Below are positions 22,888 through 34,751 of a stretch of DNA of 64,000 bases, one piece after another (the stretch's first letter is position 1; each line of letters opens with the position of its first letter). The stretch is from Paramecium sonneborni (Eukaryota > Ciliophora > Oligohymenophorea > Peniculida > Parameciidae): assembly GCA_905182985.1 (NCBI GenBank), contig CAJJDN010000091.1:265085-329084 (forward strand). The letters are read 5' to 3'. A program made the position numbers and the translations under genes. The notes beneath the pieces are model-generated. The model searched no databases, was not told the origin of the DNA, and worked only from the letters and a program-made list of their open reading frames with translations.

Positions 22888-23933
22888 TCAGAATTTGACT
22901 TTTTTATATCCACATCTTAGAAATTGATTCTCTTAAAGTTAATAGTAATGTGAAATGCAATTGCGTTGTTTTGTTTTTTTATCATTATGATTGAAAGAGA
23001 TGGGATTTTATTGTGGTTAATAATTGTAATAAATATGAAAGTTGATAAGTTGTTCTTCTTGTGTTGAGCTATTTAAGTGTTCGACTTAGAAAGATACATC
23101 AGTCTTTAATCCCTTTTCATATATATAAATTAATTAATACCTCTGGATATAGATGAGAATATAAATAATATTCATGAGTCTGTTATGGATGTGCTAATGG
23201 TTTGGCAAATTCCATTATGTTTTTGTAATATTCTTAATTTGTACTTCCGTATTTGAGAGAAATCCTGGAAAGAATTCAAATTAAATAATTACTCTGGAAT
23301 TCCGTATTTAAGACAAGAATCAATGAATTTCGATACATTAAAGCCAAGTTCTTCAATTAGGCTTATATCATATTCGACTTGTGAGATAAAAAGCTGGTCG
23401 AGATCTTTGATATATTTATATTAATAAAGTCCTGAAGCTCTATAGTTTGTTATCTGATTCTAAACATATGTTATGTTTATAAACATACTTCGAAAGTTCC
23501 GTGAACTTATTAAAGACCATTTTTAAGAGATTCAATGTATTTTTAAATGTATTAACTCAGTTCATGAATATTTGCATCGCCATAACTATCCAATTTTTTA
23601 ACAACGTATTCCCATGGAGTTATTGAAAAGTCTAATTAGGTATACTAAATAACAAGTCTTCCCTTGTCGATTATTACTTTAGAGACTTTTTTGTATGGAT
23701 TTTAGCTGCTAACTCCTAATTTAAGATTATTATTGAAGACGATATTTTTGGCATCAGAATAGAGATGAAAATCCTATAGATAAAGAGTAAAAAAGGAATA
23801 TTACTCCATTCATTCTAAAGGTTGATAGGGGATTAAGAAACCTTTTTGGAAAGACAACAAGTTAGACTTATTTTAAAGTGTTTTTGTCATCATCATCTTC
23901 ACTACAAGATGTAGTTAGTAAATGCTAATCCAT
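22888..23933 (-). CDS. Hypothetical protein, 309 residues, four introns
   Basis: Removing introns of 31, 29, 28 and 28 nt joins a continuous frame from ATG 23931-23933 to TGA 22888-22890. The N-terminus is acidic (CSEDDDDKN), followed by a beta-rich stretch (VQLVVFPKRF, KVIIDKGRLVIQYTQLDF). A helical middle follows (DLDQLFISQVEYDISLIEEL) and an Asn/Gln-rich tail. The exon junctions agree in phase, which supports a real gene. I do not recognise the family; no membrane segment or signal peptide is evident. Confidence 0.5.
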
Positions 23934-24317
23934 CTCAATTTTTAATCAAATTAATTAAACTATATCCATTTTTAATTTAAGCATTATATAAGGCATAAAT
24001 GATTATTTGTTATTTTGAAAGGAGAAAATATTATAATAATAACATTATTATTTTGATTAGAAATAATTAATTAAATTAACTTAATGATGAATATGTGTAT
24101 TAATTGTTTAGTAATTGTTCATTAATTATAATTATATTTATTAAATAATAACCAATTCGAAAATACAAGTAAAGTGACCAAAATTTCTAATAGAATGAAA
24201 GTTATAAATAGGACACAAAATGTAAGAGATAAGTGAAATTATTACACACTAAATAAGTGTATTTAATAAAATAATGGATATTCATAAATATATAAATATA
24301 TTTAAAAATATTGATTA
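23934..24317. other. Intergenic region upstream of PDH E1-alpha
   Basis: About 380 bp between divergently transcribed genes. Very AT-rich, with no specific promoter element identifiable. Confidence 0.35.
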
Positions 24318-25540
24318 ATGATTTTCAGAATCTCTAGGTCATGTTTTTCAAGCATTTCTGTGAAATTAGTAAAATTGATTAAATACATAATAGCCTTCAT
24401 TTAAAGTGCATCATTTAGAATTGTAGTAGCTTCCAAAGACAGCTACAACAACATCATCTGAATTGCTTGCTTATTATAAGAGTATGTAATTATAAAGACG
24501 TATGGAAATTGCATGTGATAATCTATATAAATAGAGATTAATAAGAGGTAGATAGAATATATATAAATATTATAGGATTTTTACATTTGGCAGATGGTCA
24601 AGAATCAATATATGAAGGATTGCATGCAGGATTGACATATGATGATTGTGTAATAACAGCATATAGAGATCATTGTATAGCATTACTGAGAGGAGATACA
24701 CCACATCAAATAATAGCTGAAATGATGGCAAAATAAACAGGTAGTACAAAGGGTAAGGGAGGATCTATGCATTATTATAAAAAAGCCACAAATTTTTATG
24801 GAGGTCATGGAATTGTTGGTGCTTAAATTCCATTAGGTACAGGATTGGCATTTGCATAAAAGTATTTGAAAAAACCTAATGTAACTTTGATAATGTTTGG
24901 AGATGGAGCAGCTAATTAAGGATAATTATATGAAGCTGCTAATATGGCACAATTATGGCATTTACCAGCAATATATTTTATTGAAAATAATTTATTTGGT
25001 ATGGGAACATCAATAGACAGAGCTAGTGCTAATACTAAATTTTACACAAGAGGAGATGTTATTCCAGGAATATAAGTATTCACTATTTTTACATTTTTAG
25101 ATTGATGGAAATAATGTATTTTAAGTTAGAGAAACACTCAAATTTGCTAAAAAACATTGTCTTGAAAAAGGACCAATATTTATTGAAGCTATGACATATA
25201 GATATCATGGACATTCAATGAGTGATCCTGGTGTTACATATAGAACCAGAGAAGAAGTTTAGTAATAGAGAAAAACTAGAGATTGTATTAATTATGTCAA
25301 AAATATCATTCTTGAAAATAAGGTTGCTGATGAACATCAATTAGAAGTACATCATAATTAATTTATATATAGGAAATTGATAATTCTACTCAAAATGAAA
25401 TTGATATTGCTGTTGAATAAGCTAAAGTTGATCCAGTCCCACCAAGTACAGAATTGACAACTGATGTTTATGTTGACAATGAAAATCATTTCATCAGAGG
25501 AATCTTATATAAAGATAGTGTTCTACCAAAAAGTTAATGA
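24318..25540 (+). CDS. PDHA1: Pyruvate dehydrogenase E1 component, alpha subunit (mitochondrial)
   Basis: Four introns (24369-24393, 24548-24575, 25076-25100, 25347-25372) leave 372 residues, the normal length; ATG 24318-24320, TGA 25538-25540. The N-terminus ([17 protein letters not shown]) is basic, Ser-rich and amphipathic, as for mitochondrial import. [23 protein letters not shown] and [19 protein letters not shown] are classic E1-alpha. The thiamine-diphosphate motif is [18 protein letters not shown]...ENN. The phosphorylation-loop region [12 protein letters not shown] is intact. The enzyme decarboxylates pyruvate and passes the acetyl group to E2. The confident reading depends on TAA/TAG being Gln. 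Confidence 0.97.
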
Positions 25541-25812
25541 ACAACATTTAAATAAATAATATATATATACATACATCTGATATTGTATTCCTCAAGATAT
25601 TCAAATTTCTAAAAAGATATATTGTATATTTGACTGAGGAAGTATTCTAATTTTATTTTCAATCTCTTTCATCTATTTTATCTATTTCCTTATAGAAATT
25701 CTTAAAATGTTTAAATACTACTGCTAAATTACATAATATATAATAATATAGATGATCGTCACATTCTCAAATTTAAGTTTATTTTATAAAATATATAAAT
25801 TTATTATGAACT

Positions 25813-26999
25813 TCAGATTTTTTTAACAATTTAAACAATATCTTCATCCAATAATTAATGATCCTTTCCTACTTTCTATGGATTATATTTCACACTAGCT
25901 CCCCAAACCAATGCATATCTAAAGTCCTTAATCATGTTTTTATGTAACTTATTACAAAAATCTGTTATTGTTGAAAACTTTCTTTACAATATTACAGGTG
26001 CATTGTAATCTATTAAAATGTTAATAAATTCTTACCTGGTTCTAATCCTTTAGGTTTAGTATAAATACGGATAAGATCCAAATAATCCCATATTCTTTCA
26101 ACCAATTCATCCAAATTCCATTCCAAAAAGGCAGAGATAGGTACATAATGTGGAATCTTATCTAGAACATTTAATTCTTCCAAAGTTATATCATCAATCT
26201 TATTCATTACATAAAGACAAGGAATGTATTTTCGATTACCTTCAATAATATCAATTAAGTCTTCATCAGTAGCATCACATTTCAGATTAATATCACAATT
26301 ATTAATCTTATATTCACGTAAGATAGCCTATAATAAATTTATATAAATTAATATATACTTTTATTGTTTCCTCATCTAATCTTGGAGCATCATGTGTTCT
26401 AGATATTGTTATACCACCTTTATCTCTTTTCTTGAATTCTATTTATGGTGGTTATTTATTTAATCTTATCCCAAATCCTTCTAGTTCTCTCTCAATGATT
26501 TTTTTATGAACCATAGGTCTTGTGGCATCCAACACAATTAAAATTAAATTACAAGTACGAGCAACTGCTATAACCTATTTACCACGACCTTTCCCATCTT
26601 TTGCACCCTCTATAATTCCTGGCAAATCAAGTAATTGTATTTTTGCACCTTTATGTTGTAACACCTATTAACATATTAATAATGTTTTACTCCAGGAATG
26701 CATGTAAGTGTTGTAAATTCATAAGCTGCAATTTTTGAAAATACTCCTGTAAGTTTTGTAAGTAATGTACTTTTACCCACAGAAGGAAATCCTATCATAC
26801 CTATACGAGAATCTCCACTTTTAGAAACTTCAAATCCCTCTTATGTTCCACCTCCCTTTTTTGAAGAAGAATCAATCATTTCTCTCTTCAATTTAGCAAG
26901 TTTAGCCTTCAATAAACCTAAATGATATGATGTGGCCTTATTTTTTTAAGTCCTCATCATTTCTGTCTCAATTTCAGCAATCTTTTATGCTGTGGTCAT
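25813..26999 (-). CDS. DRG1: Developmentally regulated GTP-binding protein 1 (DRG1)
   Basis: Three introns (26665-26690, 26328-26358, 26010-26035) leave 367 residues, matching DRG1; ATG 26997-26999, TGA 25813-25815. The N-terminus has [20 protein letters not shown] as in DRG1. G1 is [10 protein letters not shown], the switch region is [14 protein letters not shown]3 is DLPGIIEGA followed by KDGKGRG, and G4 is NKID. The C-terminal TGS domain contains [21 protein letters not shown] and VKYNPQKVGKDH. DRG1 is a ribosome-associated GTPase whose activity depends on a DFRP partner. All motifs are intact. Confidence 0.96.
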
Positions 27000-27449
27000 T
27001 TTTAATTAAAATTAATTGTACAAAAACAAACATTTGTTTCAGGTCGATTCTTGTTAAATATATAAAAAGAAAAGAAATACTAACAATAACCACTTAATAA
27101 TGACCTTCCAAAAAAAGATGAGCTATTTAACTAACTTGGAATTATGCCTGATAATGAATGTCTCTGTTCAATTCAATGATCATAGTGGAAATCCTCTTTA
27201 AATTTCTAAATAAATGATATCAGAGAAAGTAAATAGATCATTATATTATTTACCACCTAAACTATGTTATTTATTAAAAAATAAGTTCATAAAGACTTAC
27301 TTCTTAAGAATTAGAGAATATGTTAGATGAATATAGATAATAAATGCAAAATATATGAACACTTAAATTTCTTATAAAGGTAAATCTATTCCAGATTTTG
27401 AAAATTTCATTCATCTTTTTAGGATTAATTAAATCGTGAAAAGTTATAA
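27000..27449. other. Unresolved stretch upstream of a coiled-coil frame
   Basis: A plus frame opens with ATG near 27101 and stays TGA-free for about 80 codons (Q-F-N-D-H-S-G-N-P-L-Q-I). A second frame has ELENMLDEYRQQMQ. They do not join by a convincing intron. They may be 5' exons of the gene to the right or a relic. Confidence 0.3.
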
Positions 27450-27749
27450 ATGAGAACAACTCAACCTTAGCCTTTCTATTTGTAAGAATCTCATAAAAGT
27501 ATTGATAGAACATTTCTAGATAGAGAAAATCAAACAATTAAAGAAGATAAAATAGAAGAGCAAATAAAAAAAGAATAAAGCATTAAATCTGCCAAATAAC
27601 CACCTTCTACTAAAAATGGGAAAATAGTTGCATAATTATTAGAAAAAGAAAGAATCAAGAAAGCTGAAAAGCAAGAATAAATTAAAAAAGAAGAATAAGA
27701 AAGATTAGCAAAAAAGAAAAATATTATTAAATATGTGATTCCTTTTTGA
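27450..27749 (+). CDS. Charged coiled-coil frame, 99 residues, possibly 5' part of the ankyrin gene
   Basis: ATG 27450-27452 to TGA 27747-27749. After MRTTQPQPFYLQESHKS the sequence is a strongly charged helix (EEQIKKEQ, LEKERIKKAEKQEQIKKEEQERLAKKK). The same frame continues past the TGA with plausible coding for about 30 codons, so either the TGA is a mutation or the gene really ends here. No domain is recognised. A chance open frame of this length is possible, though the heptad-like composition argues against it. Confidence 0.35.
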
Positions 27750-27978
27750 AAGACATAATATCCAATAAGAAATATGATTTGCCATTAAAAGAGGTTTTCA
27801 GTTAAAGAAAATGAAATAACTGAATAAAATTAATAAATTGTTAAAGTAAAATGGTGTTATGAATAAAGATGAGTATATCAATATAGAGGAAACAGCTATG
27901 CTTGATAAAATTTACTATTTAAAGAAACATTGATATGAAGATGATTTCGAAAAAGAATGATTAAGATCTTTGATAACG

Positions 27979-29191
27979 ATGAATAAATTTATATTATAAT
28001 TTAATACTAGTAAAATGCATGAATAAGATTATTAAAAAAGGGTAATCAATAAAAAAACCACTCCAAATAGAGGTATTAGAAATACAGTCAAGCCTTGGTT
28101 TCCTGAACTCAAAAATCGCTTGGCTGTTTAAGGTACAATGAATCAACCAAATAGATTACGATTATAAATATTTTGCATTGCCTCCAAATAAGATGGTATC
28201 ATTGCTTAAAAAAGAAAACATCAAAATTCCAACCGATACACAAATTAAAGAATTTTTAAGAAAACACTCTCTTAAACATTTGGTTCATTATAATACTGAA
28301 GATTTTTAAAATATAGAAGTTATTTAAACAAAACAAAGTCCCCCCTCAAAAAATAATCAAAATCAGAATAAATTTATAACATAACCTTATTTAACAAATA
28401 ATGGATTTTTTTTGGATAAAAAAAAACCAAAAACTGCTTAATAAAATTTAGAAACCTAATCAGAGCTGTAACATTCGAAAATAAGAAATCTATAATCATA
28501 AAATGTTTAGAGAAACTAAAAAATTCAATTTCCCAATTAAGAAATGCGTTTTGAGAAGTTTAATTTGAGATTTCAAGAGTTATCAGTTAAATCTACTCCA
28601 GTATTGAATAATGCAATTTCTAAATGTTTTCCAAGCACAAATAAAATGAAAAATAATAGAAAAATAAACTTATTGATGCGATCTCTTAAGAAAATAAAAT
28701 TACTTGGTCTCACAATACCTGAGATTTTATAATATTAAATATTTTAGAAAACTGCATTTGCAACCTAAAATTCAAAAGAATTTATTTAGGCCTCAAAAAA
28801 TAATAATATCGATTAAATTAAAAGTTTTTTATTGATTCAACCTTTTTTGGTGTTTCAGTTTGACTATTATAATATGACAGCACTTCATTGGGCATGCAAA
28901 AATGGCTATATAGAAATAGTTGAAATATTATTATAATATCATGCAGATTTTGATGCTATTGATGTTATGAATCGAACTCCATTAAGTATTTCGATTTCAG
29001 AAAATTAAAAAGAAATTGTTAAATTACTTCTAATTTATGGAGCCTATCCTTGGAGTACTATTTTAACTGATTTAAAGAAACCTTTATAACGTTATCCTGA
29101 ATTAAAAAAAATAATAAGTCAAGCAAGAAAATTTTAAATTTTAAATAAATGGAGTCGGGTCACCTAAGCTAAGTTAACAATTAGCTGGTGA
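27979..29191 (+). CDS. Ankyrin-repeat protein
   Basis: One 22-nt intron (28133-28154) leaves 396 residues; ATG 27979-27981, TGA 29189-29191. The first 250 residues are basic and low in recognisable domains. From about residue 270 come at least two ankyrin repeats: MTALHWACKNGYIEIVEILLQYHAD and then NRTPLSISISENQKEIVKLLLIYGA, with the TALHWA and LLL..GA hallmarks. A helical tail follows. The same frame is open further upstream except for two TGA codons around 27930-27960, so an earlier start may have been lost. Ankyrin repeats mediate protein binding; no membrane or catalytic domain is seen. Confidence 0.68.
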
Positions 29192-29344
29192 AAATTAATT
29201 CTATAAGTTAAATTAAATTATTTCATTTACTAATAAGTTTCTTAAATCGATTAGTGTTAATTAAGAATAATAATTTTTTATTTTACTCTTCCTAACTTCC
29301 ATTAAAAGAATAAATAAGAATTTATAAATAATTATTAATTAATT

Positions 29345-31099
29345 TCATTGTAATTTTTTATGTTCTTGAAGGTGATAATTTTGTTTGTTCTGTAAATATA
29401 TATTATTTCTAAAATCTTCTATACAATTCCCATCTTAAAATAAAATTCTTTGATTATGTTCATAATAGTATTTCTATTAATAATTCAATTATTTTTGCAT
29501 AGCTTCTAAGTTATTATTATTCCCTTCTGCTCTTAAAATTCTTAGGTTTTTTTCATAATTAATTTTGGATTATTATTATAATAACTTTGGGTTTAAATGA
29601 GAACTTTATGGTTATGGTCTCATTTGATTATCTTATCTTTAACTAGGATAATGTCCATAATTCATATGAATTGAATTAGATATACAAATTTTTTCAGACA
29701 CATAATTTTAATATTATTTCGCTTATAATTAATTTATCTTCTAAAATTTTAATTTTTCATTAGTTTTTTCACATTAAGGGCATTCTCTATAATTTGTATA
29801 TAAACAACAAACCCCTACTGCATGTTATTGACAACCTATGTCTTATTTTATATTGAAATTATCAAAAGGGCATTAACAATAAGTACACCTTTAAAATGTA
29901 TAACCTTATTCTTTAAATTATTGTGATTATTCTAAATTTTAATTTTCAATTCCCTTTATTAAATCAAAAGGTTATGATTTCTCCTCTTAAAAATAATCTA
30001 ATGCTTTTTGAGATCTTGTATATTATTTTACTTGTCTATTCAAATTTAGATCATCTCTACTTTCATATGAACTAAAAAAATGATGTTAAATAGTTTAAAC
30101 ATTACTATTATATATTAATATAAATTACTTAGCATAATGTTCAATTGATTTCATTGATAATTCTTACTAATTATTTTTTTAATTAGATTACTTACGAATC
30201 TCTGGAGAGATATAAAATTCATTTTAATTTTAAATATTTTGATTTTCAGTGTTCTTGATTTCTTTGTGCTCAATATATTTTTACTACTTAATTGTAGTAA
30301 GATTTTTTAATATTTCCAATTCTCTTATCATTTAATCTTCTTCTGTGATATTCTCATAATATTCTTTTATTAATTAAATATATTCATTTATTTATTAAAT
30401 ATTTTTAATCTCTTGAATAGCATCTTCCAAAAAATTATTTTTCAAAACTATCTACCCACAACTACATTCAAAAAAATCTTCTTAAATTTTTTTTTTTGAA
30501 GTTTAAATACAATTTAGACATACATCATGCTGACAATTGATTTTTAGACAATTTTAAGTTTAATTACACGTATTACATAAACTTTGAGGTATATTTTAAA
30601 GTTAAGGAGAAGGAACAATAAAATAAATGTTATCAAGGTTTTAAATAAGTAAAATTTCATCTTTTCCTGATCCATATTTTTCACTATTATGCAAAAAGAT
30701 GATTTTTATTTATAAAAAAATTGCCAAGTCTTTCAAATTTGGCTTATTGTATCTTTTTAGAAGATGGATTTTACAGAGTTCGTCTAAAAATTATCCAATT
30801 TAAATAATATTTTTTTTATTTTGGGATAATGAATCAAAAACTTATTAAATTGGATTCCTTACTTCTAAACTTTGAATAATTAATTAATGTATTTAACGAA
30901 AATCTTCCTTTAAGTCTTTATCATTTATATTCAGAAATTTTTAAATTGGTTTATAATTTTTCTAGTTTAGGAAGTAATGTATGATAGAGCAAAAAAGAGC
31001 AATATTTTAATCATTTCCTAAATTTTACCAATATTGCTATTTCTCTAATTCAGAATGCTGAGATTTTATTGAATCTGGAATTAAGCTAGTTGAAAGCAT
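29345..31099 (-). CDS. Large RING-type zinc protein with two cysteine clusters
   Basis: One 33-nt intron near 30200 leaves 573 residues; ATG 31097-31099, TGA 29345-29347. The N-terminal about 180 residues begin with a helical region containing NIALFCSIIHYFLNQ and end in IYFIVPSPQ. This is loosely like an OTU-type fold with Cys and a late aromatic strand, but that is only a guess. A RING follows (CNTCNQ, INCQHDVCLNC, ECSCG), then a long helix, then a second zinc cluster (RCTYCQCPFD, GCQQHAVGVCC, ECPQC) and a Gln/Asn-rich tail. A possible ubiquitin ligase related in style to RING1-3 but larger and intron-containing. Confidence 0.6.
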
Positions 31100-31834
31100 A
31101 ATTTTATATAAAAAATTATTTCTATATTAATTAATAGGTTCTTATTTCATGATTAATAAAGAAAAAAATTCATAGTCCGAATTCCCTTATATAATTTTTC
31201 CTCTTATAAGATTATTTAAATTTATACACAAATAAAGAATTAAGCACAAGCTTAATCCTTTTAATATAATATTTAAGCGCTTTCATTTTTATATGATTTA
31301 ATTATCCATCTAAATTATTAAAATAGAATAATTTATGAAGCTTTTATTGAATATATTTTGTACTTTTAAAATTTTTAAGCAATTACATATTATTTTTTTT
31401 TAAGAGAAATTTTTTTGGATTTTCCTAGAAATATTTATTTGAAGAGAATATGTAGGATATAAGGGTAATATAATGCAATAAATATTATCATTTATTTTTA
31501 GAGAGAATTAAAAAAAAAAATTGTATTTCTTATGCAATACCATTTGAAAACTCAATTATGAATAAAATTAGGTTATATAAATGAATATCTGTAAAGTATG
31601 AAATATATATAATTATTATTTTCTACTTTGGAAGGATTTTGTGAAAATAACAGGATATATTATTTCCAAATTCTATCACTAAATTTTTAATTTTTTAAAA
31701 ATATTTTTAATAAAAATATCAATAAAAAAATTATTAAGAGAGATTTATTATAAAACTTTAATAATAAAATATTCTAAGAAAATATATATATAATCTTTAT
31801 GAATGCTTGATCAGACATTTAAATTATAAAATTA
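31100..31834. other. Intergenic AT-rich stretch
   Basis: Promoter side of the large RING gene. Poly-A/T runs dominate and no coding or RNA feature is recognised. Confidence 0.35.
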
Positions 31835-32023
31835 ATGCCTTTTATAGATTTCTAAAGCCTTTTAGAATCATTTAATCAACTAGATGATAAAATATTAGCT
31901 TAGATAAAAAAATTCAATGATCATCAAATTACTGAAAAATTTTTAAAAATAAAAATTTCGGTTTTTAATTAACTTGCAAATCAAAAAATATAAAATTCAT
32001 ATTAGTGGTAGTCTAATTTGTGA
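31835..32023 (+). CDS. Possible small protein, 62 residues
   Basis: ATG 31835-31837, TGA 32021-32023, no intron. The sequence MPFIDFQSLLESFNQLDDKIL followed by QIKKFNDHQITEKFLKI looks like a small amphipathic helical protein rather than random AT-rich translation. It lies 75 bp from the end of the convergent transporter gene. A chance open frame remains possible. Confidence 0.35.
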
Positions 32024-32098
32024 ATGATATAAAAATTTAATAGGTTTTTAGAATTAGAAAATAACTTTTATGATGAGATAAAAATTTTAAATATAAGT

Positions 32099-33060
32099 TC
32101 AATTTTATTTAATAGTTTTATTGGCTGTATTATTTTTGACTTTATTTATCTAATTTTGATAATTATAATCAAGAATCTTTTGGGTTGAATAAATAATTGA
32201 TCCTAAGAAGCTAAGGAGGATTCCAATAAGAATTTAAGTATTATATTCTTCATTTAGGTAAAAGAAGGAGTAAGAAGTCATTACTAAATCTTTAAGATTG
32301 TTAGTGATAGCAATAGCTGTTGGAGAATTATACATAGTACATAAGTTTGTAAAATAGCAAAGAATGACTCCCATAAAAGATGATAAAATAAATATTAGAA
32401 GAAAATATTAATATTAATTAATGAGATTAATAAAATTATTAATTTCTGATGTTGTGATAATTCCTAAAATTAAAAATGGTATTTAGTTATATGCATTTTA
32501 GTAAGTTAATTCTAATGGATGAATAAATTTATCAGTATTCAATTATTTAGATTTATTTAAAGCTAATGCATTAAAAAGATTATTAAATAAAATAAAGATA
32601 TAACCTTGGATATTTTGATCAAAATGTTGGATGCCTAAGAAAATTAGATTAAAGTACCTGAGAGAATAGCTCCAAAAGTAATTAAAAAGACTGGAATGAA
32701 AGTAGTTATAGAATATTTTTTCGACATTAAAAACACAAAAAGTATGAGTGTTCTTCTTAATGAAGTGTAGAGTGAAATGTTAATGATTTATAATCCTCTA
32801 ATTCCAGTATAGGTTTAAATAGCATAAAGAAGAGAAAACAAAAAGGTTTCTTTTGAGAAATGAGTACGTTTGTTGAGGATAAGACACATGAGGACAGTTA
32901 AAATATTTTCACACAAAAGTAACTTAATTTATTAGCTATATATTACCATGAAGATCATTTGGGATTGGAAAGTGATTGATAAATATTTAACTGTCAAAGC
33001 AAAAGAGAATGAGCTTATTCCATAGAGTAAACAGTATATTAAACTGAATAAATGATTCAT
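32099..33060 (-). CDS. SLC35-like nucleotide-sugar/triose-phosphate transporter family protein
   Basis: Two introns (24 and 23 nt) leave 304 residues; ATG 33058-33060, TGA 32099-32101. About ten hydrophobic segments are visible. The second half carries NSPTAIAITNNLKDLVMT, the conserved T..(I/V)G..K pattern of the TPT/nucleotide-sugar transporter fold, followed by a helix with ILIGILLSFLGSIIYS, the family's usual penultimate-helix motif. Such proteins exchange nucleotide sugars for nucleoside monophosphates in ER or Golgi membranes. The substrate cannot be told. It is divergently arranged with the kinase gene, with only 10 bp between the two start codons. Confidence 0.72.
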
Positions 33061-33070
33061 ATAATAATTA

Positions 33071-34690
33071 ATGAATAAATTAAACGAGTTATTAATCGAT
33101 TAGGATGAGAAACAATCAAATTTAATCACTCAATATTGCAAACCTTTAAGAATTCTAGGAAGAGGAGCATTTTCAACAGTAATAGAGATACAAAATTTGA
33201 TGACAAATAAGAAGGCAGCTCTTAAGATTATTGATAAATATAATTTCAATAATTTACAATTAGAGGTGATAAGAAAGGAAGCTCAATTATTAAATTAATT
33301 GAATCATTAAAATATTGTAAGAGTTACATTTGTATGATTGCTTTGTGTTATTTTAGAGTAAAGAAACCAAAAGTAAATTGTTTATAATGATGGATCTAAT
33401 TACTGGAGTTACATTGGAATAGTTCTAATAAAGAAAGTTAGATGATTAGATAATTTTGAGTATTGTGAAGTAGTTATTACAAGCAATCGAATATTTGCAT
33501 TCTAAGGATATAATTCATAGAGACATTAAGCCAGGTAAGTTGAGTATAATTGATTTTTAGAGAATATTATGATATCTTAAATGGGAGAGGATGTGCATTT
33601 AACTCTTATTGATTTTGGACTTTCAACTTAATTGACTTATATGGAAGGTTCTGGGATTATGAGTGATAATTGTGGAACTTTTTTGTACATGGCTCCAGAA
33701 ATGATATAGAAAAAGAAATATAATAGAGTATAATCAAATTCTTAAATTGTAAGAGCGTGGATATATGGGCTATGGGCATAGTAGTTTTCAATCTCTTAAC
33801 TTAAGGCAAACATCCCTTTTATTAGTAATTTGATGATAAAGAATCATATTGTGAAAATATATAATGGATGAAATGGAATTGGTAACCTGGAATTAATAAT
33901 AATTCTATTAATTTCTTAATTAGAACAGTTGCCTATTTACCAGAAAATAGACTCAATATTATTTAATGTCTAGAACATCCTTGGATTACTGGTAAAGAAG
34001 ATTCATCTGAGCCTTTTACTTTTATTGAAACACTTAAAAGTCATTGTAATTTTAACAAAATTAAGTCACTAATTTAAGCTATTTAATTTCTTCAATAACT
34101 TAAAGATTTGTGTCCTAACGTAAATTAATTTAGACATTATTCAACACCTCAACAACCTAATAGTTAAATAAGAATACCTAAGATTAAATAATAATCTAAT
34201 GAAAAGTTTAAATCATTCAAATAAGAAGCTCTTCATGGATCAAATGTTGATAGTGCATCGATTGGTTCTAATAAAGTTTCTTAATTCAAAATCTAAACAA
34301 TTACACTCAAAACCTAAAGAAGAGAAAGAACTTCTTGTGATTAAATGTAAAAATTGTAATAGCAAAAAGAAACTTCCAAATTTTTATTTCCTCATTACCC
34401 TAGATCATTGGATAGAAGTGTTAAGTCTGTTTAAACAACTAATACAACAGCTGATAATTCATTAAATCAATCATCCATTCTATAAAAATCGGGTATCATA
34501 GAAAATAAATAATCATAGAATACTAAATCAACTCTTCAATAAGTAAGTAAAATTTGAAATACAATATTAGTTAAAAAGAACAACTCATGTATCCAGAGGT
34601 TAGAATATACTTACACAATAAGAATTCTTAGCCAGTTAGAGGGTGAGAACTAATAAACCTCCTATTTAAAAAAAGTCTTAAAATGATTGA
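33071..34690 (+). CDS. Ser/Thr protein kinase (tandem copy 1, CAMK-like)
   Basis: Four introns (33332-33356, 33535-33560, 33728-33753, 34543-34570) leave 504 residues; TGA 34688-34690. The kinase domain occupies about residues 25-285: glycine loop LGRGAFSTV, VAIK-type lysine AALKII, catalytic HRDIKPEN (split by intron 2), DFG in LIDFGLST, APE in MAPEM, and SVDIWAMGIV. The hydrophobic HPW motif closing the domain is EHPWIT. The C-terminal 200 residues are Ser/Thr/Gln-rich with no domain. All catalytic residues are present. It is the closest relative of the next gene, sharing intron positions around HRDIKP and the SVDIW junction in part. Confidence 0.92.
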
Positions 34691-34751
34691 ATTAAAATAT
34701 ATACTGTATAGATTTGATAATCGCTTATATATCATTTAATTATAATTTAAA

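Noticed and set aside
28544..28732. Separate 62-residue plus-strand gene
   Set aside because: It is an internal part of the ankyrin-protein frame, which runs uninterrupted from 27979 to 29191 apart from one intron.
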